Source of the DNA: UBA7330 sp965243485
Lineage (GTDB): Bacteria > Bacteroidota > Bacteroidia > Cytophagales > Cyclobacteriaceae
DNA length: 64,000 nucleotides
Direction: 5' to 3'
NCBI GenBank assembly: GCA_965243485.1
Contig: CBDEVP010000001.1
Coordinates: forward strand, 930,001-994,000
Shown here: positions 32,495 to 41,415 of the stretch, one piece after another
How positions within the stretch are numbered: position 1 is the first letter of the stretch
Layout: each line of letters begins with the position of its first letter
Translations under genes and position numbers: made by a program
Notes under the pieces: generated by a model
Databases searched by the model: none
The model's input: the letters and a program-made list of their open reading frames with translations, nothing else
Told to the model about the DNA's origin: nothing

Positions 32495-32534
32495 AGATCC
32501 GCTCTGGCAGAAGGCCGGGCGGATCTGCTTTTTT
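32495..32534 (+). terminator. Rho-independent terminator after the FAD oxidoreductase
   Basis: AGATCCGC (32495-32502) pairs with GCGGATCT (32519-32526), loop 16 bases, followed by GC and six T. It lies between convergent genes and ends the plus-strand operon. Confidence 0.75.
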
Positions 32535-32542
32535 ATCAATTT

Positions 32543-33322
32543 CTACCTGATGAATCTACCGACAATACCTGCTAGTGGAGTGACAGCGATCAGAATGAGA
32601 AAAACAATCCCGCCAATCAATATGCCACTGAAAAATTTACCGAAGCCTGACAATCCCCATTCCGGCAGCAGGTTTTTGAGGCTGAAGCTTTTGTTCCATG
32701 GATCCGGTGGATTCCACTCCGCCATCAGCTCAGAAGGAATGGTCACCTCAAGGTCGCCTACCACAAACAAAGGCATGAGAAATTCCATGGTGATCATGTC
32801 GTCCCTGCCTTTGATCGCCGTCAGCTTGTTCCTGGATCCGATGTTTTTCGATGAGAGCCTGATATAATATGGCCGGTCCCAGATATTTTGCCTGTTGATC
32901 TCGTTGATCTTTTCATAAAAGGCCTGCGTGTTACTGGACAATTCGGCGTCCAGCATCTGGTCATTTTTTTCGAAGGGATAGAAAAAGAGGGGGCTTGACT
33001 TCCCGGCAAATGTGTTGAAGTCCAGCTTGGCGGGTTCCAGAGACTCGTTGATGGTAAAATGCTGGCAAAAGACACCCGCCACGGCAATTTTTGGCTTTAC
33101 CGTTTCCGCATTGGCGGTTTTGATATACCAGGGAGATGCATTGGGAATCAGTTCCAGGACCATCTCGATATCGCCATACAGCTGATTATCGAATTCGTCC
33201 TTATTTCTCAGTTCATTGATACTTACCTTGCCAGGCTCAGCGCTACCATACCAGTATCTCGGGTAGATCTTTCGGGATAGTTCGCTTTCAGGAATCTCTA
33301 TTCCAGGCTTGTCACGGGTGGC
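32543..33322 (-). pseudogene. Distal part of a membrane protein gene, separated by an in-frame stop
   Basis: This frame continues directly from the gene at 33323-33922 after a TAA, without shift. From the stop to the first Met (33163) 53 codons contain no ATG, GTG or TTG, yet they read as normal protein (IPESELSRKIYPRYWYGSAEPG). The rest is strand-rich and ends in a C-terminal membrane helix (GGIVFLILIAVTPLAGIVG). The likely explanation is one ~460-residue protein interrupted by a nonsense mutation or a sequencing error; translation of the fragment from 33163 gives 206 residues. Confidence 0.6.
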
Positions 33323-33922
33323 TTATACGGAGACAGTCACGTTGAATTTCGTCAGCCACAACTCCATGGCAAACTTTTTCATGGTGGAGTTGCCAGCGGA
33401 ATCAGTGACCACCATCTGTTTTTCATAAGTCCTGTAGGGCCCGTCTTTTTTGGCTCCCATCCATTGATTGAAGGCCGCAAAGCCAGTGTTCGAAGGATTA
33501 AAAAATGTAACATCCTGAACCTCGACCGATATTGAAGGCAGTCCAAAATATTGATGATCGGGATCCAGGGTGGCCTCGTTGCAGGACCAGTCATAGCCAC
33601 TTTCGGATGCCTGGCCATAGACCTTGTCAAAGAACTGCATGCCGTATACTTTCACTGTAGCCCCTTCGAAATTGTTGCTGATACATTTTTCAATGCCGGG
33701 ACCTGCAAGCTGAGCATCATAAACTATACTAAGATCCGATCCGATGTCAGATTTAAAATCTTCAATCTTATCTTCAATCTCGGCCTGATAATCGTTGATG
33801 TACTGGGTGTATTCGCTGTTTGGTTCTTTACTGGAGTGGAGATCAAATTCTGCAATTACCCGTCCTCCCCAAACAAGAAGAAGACCGATAATTACTATGA
33901 ACAAAATTTTTGACTTACTCAT
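33323..33922 (-). CDS. N-terminal part of an interrupted periplasmic/membrane protein
   Basis: A 199-residue ORF with an N-terminal membrane anchor or signal (ILFIVIIGLLLVWGGRVIA), then a charged helix (INDYQAEIEDKIEDFKSDIG) and a strand-rich domain. The stop TAA at 33323 is followed in the same frame by 260 more codons of coherent protein with a C-terminal membrane helix. It would thus be the first half of a two-anchor protein. No family is recognised. The divergent side is a 240-bp spacer before fcl. Confidence 0.6.
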   Translation of the reverse strand: MSKSKILFIVIIGLLLVWGGRVIAEFDLHSSKEPNSEYTQYINDYQAEIEDKIEDFKSDIGSDLSIVYDAQLAGPGIEKCISNNFEGATVKVYGMQFFDKVYGQASESGYDWSCNEATLDPDHQYFGLPSISVEVQDVTFFNPSNTGFAAFNQWMGAKKDGPYRTYEKQMVVTDSAGNSTMKKFAMELWLTKFNVTVSV

Positions 33923-34158
33923 GTTAGCTGATTCTATGCTAAGGAAACGGAATATAAGTTAGACCAGGATTTCATGCAGATCAAGTTGATGATTAAAAAG
34001 TACGGAGAAAATGTATGACATGCAACCATGGAGGGTTACATTCCTTTTTTGAGCAAGGTATTAAGTCTTAAATTGAAGATTTAACCAGAATCTTACAGTT
34101 ACAGAAATATCCAAAAACCGGCTGGCAGCCTTCAGGAAAAAGGAGCAGGAATATCTCA

Positions 34159-35091
34159 TTAATCCCACCCACTCTTATCCACTTCGTCGTACACCTTTTT
34201 GATGCCCTCCCTGAGGGTGATCTTTGGCTTCCAGCCCAGTGAATGGATCCGTGAGCTGTCCATGAGCTTCCGGGGAGTGCCGTCGGGCTTTGAGGTATCG
34301 AACTGCAAGTCACCCTCATAGCCCACGATGTCTTTGATCAGCAGCGCCAGGTCTTTGATACTCAGGTCTTCCCCGTAGCCAACATTGACAAACAGCTTTT
34401 CATCGTAATTATTCATGAGAAAGACGAGTGCCTCCGCCAGGTCGTCCACATGAAGAAATTCCCGCAGGGGTGAGCCGGTGCCCCAGACAGTTACGGCAGG
34501 GTCTCCTTTTACTTTGGCTGTGTGAAACTTACGGATGAGGGCTGGCAATACATGAGAGTTGTTGAGGTCGTAGTTGTCGTTTGGCCCGTAGAGATTGGTG
34601 GGCATCGCGCTGATGAAGTTCATCTGGTACTGATCACGGTAGCTCTCCGCCAGCTTGATCCCGGCGATCTTGGCGATGGCGTAAGGCTCATTGGTAGGTT
34701 CCAGTAGTCCGGTGAGCAGGCTTTCTTCTTTGAGTGGCTGCTCAGCCATTTTGGGATAGATACACGAGCTACCCAGGAAAAGCAGCTTCTTCACTTTATT
34801 TTCATGAGCAGCGTAGAATACATTGGCCTCCATGGCCAGGTTGTCGTACAGGAAGTCGGCCCGGTAGGTATTGTTGGCATGGATACCACCCACTTTGGCG
34901 GCTGCCAGAAAGACATATTCCGGTTTTCCTGTCCTGAAGAAATCATTTACGGCCTGCTGGTTGCGCAGGTCCAGCTCTTTGGAGGTGCGGACGAGGATAT
35001 TATTATACCCTTCTTTTTCCAGGTGTCTGATTATGGCTGAACCCACCATGCCGCGGTGGCCGGCGACGAATATTTTTGAAGTTCTTTCCAC
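34159..35091 (-). CDS. fcl: GDP-L-fucose synthase
   Basis: A 310-residue SDR enzyme that converts GDP-4-keto-6-deoxymannose to GDP-L-fucose with NADPH. Dinucleotide motif GHRGMVGSAI at the start, then SSCIYP and the catalytic YAIAKIAG (Tyr and Lys). LREFLHVDDLAEA and GYGEDLSIKDLA are further family marks. Full length. It uses the product of gmd (35802-36914), which lies upstream on the same strand. The two are separated by a toxin-antitoxin-like pair rather than being adjacent as usual. Confidence 0.95.
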   Translation of the reverse strand: MERTSKIFVAGHRGMVGSAIIRHLEKEGYNNILVRTSKELDLRNQQAVNDFFRTGKPEYVFLAAAKVGGIHANNTYRADFLYDNLAMEANVFYAAHENKVKKLLFLGSSCIYPKMAEQPLKEESLLTGLLEPTNEPYAIAKIAGIKLAESYRDQYQMNFISAMPTNLYGPNDNYDLNNSHVLPALIRKFHTAKVKGDPAVTVWGTGSPLREFLHVDDLAEALVFLMNNYDEKLFVNVGYGEDLSIKDLALLIKDIVGYEGDLQFDTSKPDGTPRKLMDSSRIHSLGWKPKITLREGIKKVYDEVDKSGWD

Positions 35092-35106
35092 AATTCTATT
35101 AATTTC

Positions 35107-35460
35107 TTAATATGCGATAAGTTGATCTCTAGTTAGAATTAACATTCCGGCTCCTTTTTCAAACTCTTCAATAATTAAATTGAGATGAATCTGAAGTAGA
35201 TCAATTAGATCGTCATTTTTAATATTTCCTACTTTCAAATAGAGGACAAGCAACGATTTATCTGAAACAAAGTATTTGTCAAAGAAATCCGAGTCTTTAG
35301 TAACTATTATCCGATGTTCATTTTTACTAATCTCAGCAATTTCAATGTCATTTAGGAATTGTCCGTCAGGATAATAGGAGGTATGAACTGCATCATGGCC
35401 AATTCTATTAAGAAAACTTGCTAAAACAGGGGGTAATTGGGTGTCAATAATAAATTTCAA
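35107..35460 (-). CDS. DUF5615 PIN-like toxin
   Basis: A 117-residue protein beginning with the family signature FIIDTQLPPVLASFLN, then a GHDAVHTSYY segment and KDSDFFDKY. The first Asp of IIDTQLP and the Asp of KDSDF are the acidic residues of the PIN-like fold; the family is predicted to be an RNase toxin. It is paired with the DUF433 gene 12 bp upstream. The pair sits between gmd and fcl and is followed 15 bp later by fcl, so it rides within the operon. Confidence 0.85.
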   Translation of the reverse strand: MKFIIDTQLPPVLASFLNRIGHDAVHTSYYPDGQFLNDIEIAEISKNEHRIIVTKDSDFFDKYFVSDKSLLVLYLKVGNIKNDDLIDLLQIHLNLIIEEFEKGAGMLILTRDQLIAY

Positions 35461-35472
35461 AACCAGACTTCA

Positions 35473-35700
35473 CTACAACGAGACCACAGTTTTCGTATTT
35501 GATAAATTGGCAGCATATTCTAAACAGGCAAGGATATCTTCTTTTTCGATAAATGGATAGTCCTTGAGAATTTCTTCATGAGTCATTCCGGATGCCAATA
35601 ATTCAAGCATTTGAGTGACGCTGAAACGCATATTTCTAATGGAGGGTTTACCTCCGTTTACCTTTGGGTCTGTCGTTATTCTATCTACTTGTTTTCCCAT
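35473..35700 (-). CDS. DUF433 antitoxin
   Basis: A 75-residue protein with the DUF433 signature: DRITTDPKVNGGKPSIRNMRFSV split over its first strand and turn, then the helix-turn-helix VTQMLELLASGMTHEEILKDYPFIEKEDI. It binds DNA and is the presumed antitoxin of the downstream DUF5615 protein, with autoregulation expected. The gap to gmd upstream is about 100 bp and may contain the module's own promoter. Confidence 0.87.
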   Translation of the reverse strand: MGKQVDRITTDPKVNGGKPSIRNMRFSVTQMLELLASGMTHEEILKDYPFIEKEDILACLEYAANLSNTKTVVSL

Positions 35701-35801
35701 GCTTTCTCACTCAAATACCGGGTCTGATGCTCAAAGATATGGAACATTCTTCATTAAATTTTATGTCAATTCTGTGCGTACAACCTGTCAAACCCTGTAG
35801 G

Positions 35802-36914
35802 TTACTCTGCCTGACTAAGAATATCATGCCCGCCCTCGAGCAGATATTTATCCTTCTCGAAAAGTTTGAGATCACTTTCCATCATTTCTTTGACCAGGGC
35901 TTTGAGGTCATATTCAGGTTCCCAGCCCAGCTTTTCTTTCGCTTTGGTCGGATCACCGATCAACAGATCTACCTCCGTCGGACGGAAGTATTTCGGATCA
36001 ATCCTTATTACTTCCTGTCCCGTTTTAAAGTGGTATTCCTTAGTGGAAACTGAACTTACGATGCCTACCTCGTTTACACCCGATCCTTTGAATTCCAATT
36101 CCACTCCCACTTCCGCAAAGGCCATTCGTAAAAAGTCCCTGATAGAGGTGGTCTTCCCGGTAGCCAGTACAAAGTCTTCGGGCTTATCCTGTTGCAGCAT
36201 CAGGTACATCCCTTTCACATAGTCTTTGGCATGTCCCCAGTCTCGCTTGGAATCAAGATTTCCCATGAAGACCACATCCTGCAGGCCCAGGGCCATTTTG
36301 GATACCGCCCGGGTGATCTTCCGGGTAACAAAAGTTTCACCACGCAAGGGGGATTCGTGGTTAAAGAGAATTCCGTTGCAGGCATACATGTTGTAGGCCT
36401 CCCGGTAGTTCACCGTGATCCAGTAGGCGTAAAGTTTAGCAACGCCGTAAGGGGAGCGTGGATAGAAAGGCGTATTCTCCGTCTGTGGCACCTCCTGCAC
36501 CTTCCCGTAAAGCTCTGAAGTAGAGGCCTGGTAGATGCGGGTATTTTCTGTCAGTCCCAGCAAGCGCACGGCCTCCAGCAGCCTGAGCGTACCTGTAGCG
36601 TCTACGTTAGCGACATATTCCGGCGTATCGAAGCTGACCCGGACATGAGACATGGCTCCGAGGTTATAGATCTCATCCGGCCGGACCTCCTGGATCAACC
36701 GGGTGAGGTTCATAGAGTCCGTGAGGTCTCCATAGTGGAGGAATAGTTTCGTCCCCTGTTTGTGAGGGTCCTGGTACAGGTGGTCGATGCGGTCGGTATT
36801 AAAAAGAGAGGCCCGTCGCTTCACGCCATGTACCTCATACCCTTTTTCTAGAAGTAATTCGGTAAGGTATGCGCCATCCTGCCCTGTGACCCCGGTGATG
36901 AGTGCTTTTTTCAT
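35802..36914 (-). CDS. gmd: GDP-mannose 4,6-dehydratase
   Basis: A 370-residue extended SDR that converts GDP-D-mannose to GDP-4-keto-6-deoxy-D-mannose. Motifs: GVTGQDGAYLTE (NADP binding), RRASLFNTDRIDHLY, STSELYGKVQEVPQ, and SPYGVAKLYAYW with catalytic Tyr and Lys. Full length for the family. First gene of a gmd-(toxin-antitoxin)-fcl run, which supplies GDP-L-fucose for the polysaccharide cluster. It is divergent from glmS. Confidence 0.96.
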   Translation of the reverse strand: MKKALITGVTGQDGAYLTELLLEKGYEVHGVKRRASLFNTDRIDHLYQDPHKQGTKLFLHYGDLTDSMNLTRLIQEVRPDEIYNLGAMSHVRVSFDTPEYVANVDATGTLRLLEAVRLLGLTENTRIYQASTSELYGKVQEVPQTENTPFYPRSPYGVAKLYAYWITVNYREAYNMYACNGILFNHESPLRGETFVTRKITRAVSKMALGLQDVVFMGNLDSKRDWGHAKDYVKGMYLMLQQDKPEDFVLATGKTTSIRDFLRMAFAEVGVELEFKGSGVNEVGIVSSVSTKEYHFKTGQEVIRIDPKYFRPTEVDLLIGDPTKAKEKLGWEPEYDLKALVKEMMESDLKLFEKDKYLLEGGHDILSQAE

Positions 36915-37245
36915 CTACTATTTTCTAAAACACAAGTTCATTTTGATGTGGCAAAAATAAAAAGGTATTGTCAGGGATGATCGATTATTCTGAGATAAAC
37001 CTGATAGCCGCTCATGAATTTACAATTTGGGAATCGGATTCCCTAATTTGTAAACCTTTAATAATATGGGGCACTCAAACTTCAAATTGATTAACAACTT
37101 TGGAGTCAATGTGACATTGATGTTAATAATTAAAATTCATTTTGAATTGGTGGTCTTTGGCAAATCACTTGCCAATACAGGTAAGACCCAACATTAATCC
37201 CCAAAAATGATCATCCAAATCTTTTAAAATCCAACTGAATCAAAC
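36915..37245. other. 331-bp divergent promoter region of gmd and glmS
   Basis: Intergenic AT-rich DNA between divergent gmd and glmS. It has no ORF. I see no glmS-ribozyme-like conserved core and no strong hairpin, so regulation of glmS appears to be transcriptional. Confidence 0.4.
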
Positions 37246-39087
37246 ATGTGTGGAATTGTTGCTTACAAAGGAAAAAACGACCCGATTGAAATTGTCCTGA
37301 AAGGGCTTCGAAGGTTAGAATATCGCGGCTATGACAGTGCTGGCGTGGCTGTTTTCAATCAAGGCCTCATTCAGCTGTGTAAGAAAAAGGGGAAAGTCGA
37401 TGACCTGGCCAAAGAAATTGAGCTCAGGAATTTCAGGACCGATACCGGGATAGGGATTGGTCACACCCGGTGGGCCACTCACGGAGAGCCCAATGATTTG
37501 AATGCCCATCCCCATTATTCACAGGATGAGAGCCTCGCCATCATTCACAATGGGATCATTGAAAACTATGATTCCCTGAAGAAGGAACTGGAGTCTGCCG
37601 GATACTCCTTCAAAAGTGAGACAGACACCGAAGTACTGGCCAATTTTATCCAGTTCATCCGGAATGAAAACAACCTAAGTACCGAAGAAGCCTTCAGGAC
37701 TGCTTTATCCAAAGTAGTCGGTGCATACGCGCTGGTAATGATCTCCGAAGGTGATCACACCCTGTATGCGGCCAGAAAGGGCAGCCCCATGGTAATCGGA
37801 ATCAGGGAAAAGGAGTATTTCATTGCTTCGGATGCCACGCCCATTGTAGAGTATACCGATGAGGTCATCTATCTGAAAGATCATGAAATTGCCGTCCTGA
37901 AGGATGACAGCTATGAGATCAAAGACCTTCAGAATACCAAAAAGCGAGTAGACATTCAAAAGATCGACCTGGACCTGGAAGAGATTGAGAAGGGCGGCTA
38001 TGATTACTTTATGCAGAAAGAGATCTTCGAACAGCCCGAGTCCATCGCCAATTGTATGCGTGGCAGGATCGTGCCTGAGCAGGGCAAGCTGGTCCTTGGT
38101 GGGATCCATGAGTACAGCAATGCCCTGATCAATGCCAGGAAGATCACCCTGCTTGGCTGCGGTACCTCCTGGCATGCCGGACTGGTGGCTGAGTACTTGT
38201 TTGAAGACATCTGCAGGATCCCGGTGGAGGTCGAATATGCTTCTGAGTTCAGATACCGCAACCCGATCATTCATGAAGGCGATGTTTTCATCGCCATCTC
38301 TCAATCGGGAGAAACAGCCGATACCCTGGCTGCCATTGAGTTGGCCAAATCCAAGGGAGCCATTGTATTCGGAGTGGTGAACGTGGTCGGTTCGTCCATC
38401 TCCAGGGAAACACACGAAGGAGCCTATCTTCATGCCGGTCCGGAGATGGGTGTGGCTTCCACCAAAGCTTTCACAGCACAGGTGACAGTTTTATCCATGA
38501 TCGCTATCAAGATCGGATTCATCAAGGGTACCATTACCCAGTCCCAGTTTCAGCAGCTGATCTCACAGCTGTATCTGGTCCCGGACAAGATCAGAAGGGT
38601 CCTTGAAAATGATCAGGTCATTCGCGACCTGTCAAAGAAATTCAAAGATGCCAGGAATTTTCTTTACCTGGGAAGAGGCAACAATTTTCCAGTGGCCCTG
38701 GAGGGTGCCTTAAAGCTGAAAGAGATATCGTATATCCATGCCGAGGGATATCCTGCAGCAGAGATGAAGCATGGGCCCATCGCATTGATCGACGAGGAAA
38801 TGCCTGTGGTTTTCATTGCTTCCAAAGATGATTCCTATGAAAAGATCATCTCCAACATCCGGGAGGTAAAATCCCGGAAAGGAAAGGTGATCGCCATTGT
38901 GACAGAAGGGGATCAGATCATCCCTCAAATCGCAGACCATTGCATTGAAGTTCCGGAAATCCATCTGGCGTTACTTCCTTTGCTGACGGTGATCCCATTG
39001 CAATTATTGTCTTATCATATCGCGGTGATGAGGGGATGTAATGTAGATCAGCCAAGGAACCTGGCGAAGTCGGTGACAGTGGAGTGA
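37246..39087 (+). CDS. glmS: Glutamine-fructose-6-phosphate aminotransferase (isomerizing)
   Basis: A 613-residue enzyme making glucosamine-6-phosphate from fructose-6-phosphate and glutamine. The N-terminal nucleophile Cys2 (MCGIVAYKG), HTRWATHG (His73-Arg75) and the IHNGIIENY loop define the glutaminase. The two SIS domains follow, with GCGTSWHA, SQSGETADT and LGRGNNFPVALEGALKLKE. It ends in the conserved PRNLAKSVTVE. It provides UDP-GlcNAc precursors for the wall and the neighbouring polysaccharide genes. Confidence 0.97.
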   Translation: MCGIVAYKGKNDPIEIVLKGLRRLEYRGYDSAGVAVFNQGLIQLCKKKGKVDDLAKEIELRNFRTDTGIGIGHTRWATHGEPNDLNAHPHYSQDESLAIIHNGIIENYDSLKKELESAGYSFKSETDTEVLANFIQFIRNENNLSTEEAFRTALSKVVGAYALVMISEGDHTLYAARKGSPMVIGIREKEYFIASDATPIVEYTDEVIYLKDHEIAVLKDDSYEIKDLQNTKKRVDIQKIDLDLEEIEKGGYDYFMQKEIFEQPESIANCMRGRIVPEQGKLVLGGIHEYSNALINARKITLLGCGTSWHAGLVAEYLFEDICRIPVEVEYASEFRYRNPIIHEGDVFIAISQSGETADTLAAIELAKSKGAIVFGVVNVVGSSISRETHEGAYLHAGPEMGVASTKAFTAQVTVLSMIAIKIGFIKGTITQSQFQQLISQLYLVPDKIRRVLENDQVIRDLSKKFKDARNFLYLGRGNNFPVALEGALKLKEISYIHAEGYPAAEMKHGPIALIDEEMPVVFIASKDDSYEKIISNIREVKSRKGKVIAIVTEGDQIIPQIADHCIEVPEIHLALLPLLTVIPLQLLSYHIAVMRGCNVDQPRNLAKSVTVE

Positions 39088-39116
39088 AAATAGAATGCCT
39101 AAAGTGGATGGATAAC

Positions 39117-39695
39117 TTAAAGAATCAGGATATCCCTTACACTGAACTGATGTCCTAAAAGATCAATCTTCTGATCTGGGTGAAAACTTCTTTTCTCCAG
39201 GTAATTTGCTTGAGAAGGATTTTCATAAACCTCTATCCGATTGTTCTCGATATCAATTATCCAAAATAAAGGAATACCATGAGACGCATATAATGGGATC
39301 TTTACCTCCTGATCATATTTCAGTGAGGTGCCTGCAACTTCAATAATTCCAATGATATCTTTAGACTGCGGGTGGGAATGCACATAATAATCAGACCGGA
39401 ATTTTAATAAGGCAATGTCAGGTTCAGGTTCACTATTCGATCCGAGAATAACCGGATCCTGGATTCCAAGTACAAATTGATCTTTGAACAGGCTATTTAA
39501 GGCACTGGCTAACTTTTTTACAATTGCAGCATGCCTACTCCCAACAGGACTCATTCTTAATATTTCACCATGAATTAACTCAACGCGATCTGCAGCACCC
39601 AAAATCCCAGCCTCAGCCATTTTGTAGTACTCTTCCACATTAATCAACCTCTTATCAGCTTCTACAATCATTTGCTTGGTATTTGATGCTAACAA
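39117..39695 (-). CDS. Uma2 family endonuclease-like protein
   Basis: A 192-residue protein; the start may be the in-frame ATG at 39671, since the family begins near KRLINVEEYYKMAEAGIL. Uma2/DUF820 core: VELIHGEILRMSPVG, then EPEPDIALLKF with the active-site Glu-Pro-Asp, and IIGIIEVAGTSLKYDQEVKIPLYASHGIPLFWIID, which holds the Glu and Lys of the PD-(D/E)XK fold. The biological role of the family is not settled. A paralogue at 58755-59309 (same strand) lies at the other end of the capsule cluster. Confidence 0.87.
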   Translation of the reverse strand: MLASNTKQMIVEADKRLINVEEYYKMAEAGILGAADRVELIHGEILRMSPVGSRHAAIVKKLASALNSLFKDQFVLGIQDPVILGSNSEPEPDIALLKFRSDYYVHSHPQSKDIIGIIEVAGTSLKYDQEVKIPLYASHGIPLFWIIDIENNRIEVYENPSQANYLEKRSFHPDQKIDLLGHQFSVRDILIL

Positions 39696-39842
39696 CGTTT
39701 TTTAAAGATAGTTGACCCTTATATCAAGTACAAATTAATGTTCATCTCTTCATCTACCTCAGAACAAAGGTTAAAATGTATGCATTGAAAGAGCTCAACC
39801 AAGGCCGAACAAGGGCTGGGAGCCAAATATCAATACGCATTC

Positions 39843-40110
39843 TCATTCCCGCGGATGATCGATACTATAGTCAAAATGATGATCCAGCACCAGGCTCCAG
39901 TTCTTGACATAAAAACGATCGAGACGAACACGGCCGCTCATGTCGCTGAACGCTACTGTTTCACCTCGGAAAACATTAGCCTGGGCCAGGCCTGTAATTC
40001 CCGGCTTCACCGCATGTCTTTGAATGAAGCAATCAATTTTTGGCTGGAATTCCAGATTGAGCTTCAGCGGGTAGGGTGGCACCAACTTCCAAAATATCTC
40101 TCGGAAGGCA
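39843..40110 (-). pseudogene. C-terminal fragment of a polyprenyl glycosylphosphotransferase
   Basis: Nearly the same protein and DNA sequence as the C-terminus of the full gene at 41416-42798 (shared IQRHAVKPGITGLAQA, DMSGRVRLDRFYVKNW). It lacks the first three-quarters of the protein, and the end is frameshifted after LVLD. It has accumulated substitutions, so the duplication is not recent. The fragment is next to a decayed ATPase gene, which marks a recombination scar. Confidence 0.85.
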
Positions 40111-40140
40111 CTGATGAATGAATTTATCAAAAGAATGTAC

Positions 40141-40181
40141 TTTTGTGTAAATTCAAAATACAACTTGAATTTTACACAAAA
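40141..40181. promoter_or_regulatory. Long inverted repeat overlapping a start codon
   Basis: TTTTGTGTAAATTCAA (40141-40156) and TTGAATTTTACACAAAA (40165-40181) are inverted copies with one base of difference around an 8-base spacer. The last base belongs to the ATG of the following ATPase remnant. It is an operator or stem-loop that would occlude translation. Confidence 0.75.
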
Positions 40182-40811
40182 TGATAAACAGGGACATTAC
40201 AAAAGAGCTTTGAAATTTTTCTCAAATTATTGGCCGGCAGGATCGGCCAATTGGTTAATCTAAATTCCCTCTCCCATGATGTTGGGGTGTCTTCAACTAC
40301 CCTGGCACAATGGCTTTCGGTACTGGAAGCTTCCTTCATTATATACCGGTTGTACCCTTACTATGAAAATTTTGGGAAGCGGTTAATTAAATCGCCAAAG
40401 ATCTATTTTACCGAACCGGGTCTTGCCAGCTATCTATTGGATATCCGGTCACCCAATGATGCCAGCCGGGATCCTCTGATCGGGAAACTTTTTGAAAATA
40501 TGGTGGTTACAGATATCCTGAAAACGAGATTCAATGGCGGGTTACCTGCAAATCTCTACTTTTACAGGGATAATCACGGGAATGAAACGGATCTGATCTT
40601 TGAGGAACAAAGGCAACTGTTCCCGATTGAAATAAAATCTGCAATGACCTATCATGATCACATGATCCGGAACATAAGCCATTTCCAAAAATTAACAGAA
40701 AAGGCCGGTAAAGGACATCTCATCTATTCGGGAGACTTTGAATTTGAATCAGATACCTATACTGTGCAGAATTTTAAGAATAGCAGCGATATTTTTACCA
40801 GGGAAAATTAG
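40181..40811 (+). pseudogene. DUF4143 ATPase with most of its ATPase domain deleted
   Basis: The start MINRDITKEL matches the N-terminus of AAA+ proteins with a DUF4143 C-terminal domain. A TGA follows. In the next frame the sequence continues as FEIFLKLLAGRIGQLVNLN, which is the region after the ATPase domain, then the DUF4143 body (LSVLEASFIIYRLYPYY, KIYFTEPGLASYLL, FYRDNHGNETDLIF, LFPIEIKSA). So about 200 residues with Walker motifs are missing. A 193-residue frame from TTG 40230 could still be made. Normal family members are ~380-400 residues. Confidence 0.8.
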
Positions 40812-41033
40812 TTAGATGAGAAATTTCACTATTGCGATGAAGGCTCCCAGCTGACCTATCCAGAATAAAAACATTCGCATGGTCAGGCGAGCTTCCAATT
40901 TGGCAAGATCCTATCGATTACATCACAATACTTCTATCAAGGAAGTACAACGGATTCAGAATAGGGGAAACAGCAACGGACAAAACACAAAAGTCAAAGT
41001 GATGTTTTATCAACCAATGTGAGTATCGGATTC

Positions 41034-41204
41034 TCAAAGCAAAATGTGAAGAATGACATAGATCAAACCACCCAGGGATATGATGGAAACTACCGAAATG
41101 AGAGCTCCGATGTTTTCCACAAGCTTGAGTCTTCTGTTCATATTTTGGATCATTATCTCATGATCAGCGGCAAATTCTGCCAACGCTCTAATCTTTTTTT
41201 CCAT
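41034..41204 (-). CDS. Small membrane-tail protein
   Basis: A 56-residue ORF from ATG 41204 (MEKKIRALAEFAAD); the open frame extends to 41264. A short helical, charged head with LKLVENIGA precedes one membrane helix at the C-terminus (LISVVSIISLGGLIYVILHIL). The pattern resembles small DUF1640/CCDC90-like tail-anchored proteins that recur in this region (59511). Support is weak, from topology only. Confidence 0.35.
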   Translation of the reverse strand: MEKKIRALAEFAADHEIMIQNMNRRLKLVENIGALISVVSIISLGGLIYVILHILL

Positions 41205-41415
41205 AGCGATCCATGATTGGCCTGTTTTTATGTGTAATACAAAGATATAGAAAACACCATTCAATCTTCATTGCACTCATCCGGATGATTGACATAACCA
41301 TCCCCATCGCATCGACTGATATTTTACTGTATCAATCAGTATTTTGTAATAGGGCAGACTGTTTGTCTGATAAAGATTCATTAATGATTGAAGGAAGTCA
41401 CCGCATTACTAAGCT

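Noticed and set aside
36915..37245. glmS ribozyme/riboswitch
   Set aside because: The ribozyme is typical of Firmicutes and I could not find its conserved core or pseudoknot pairing here.
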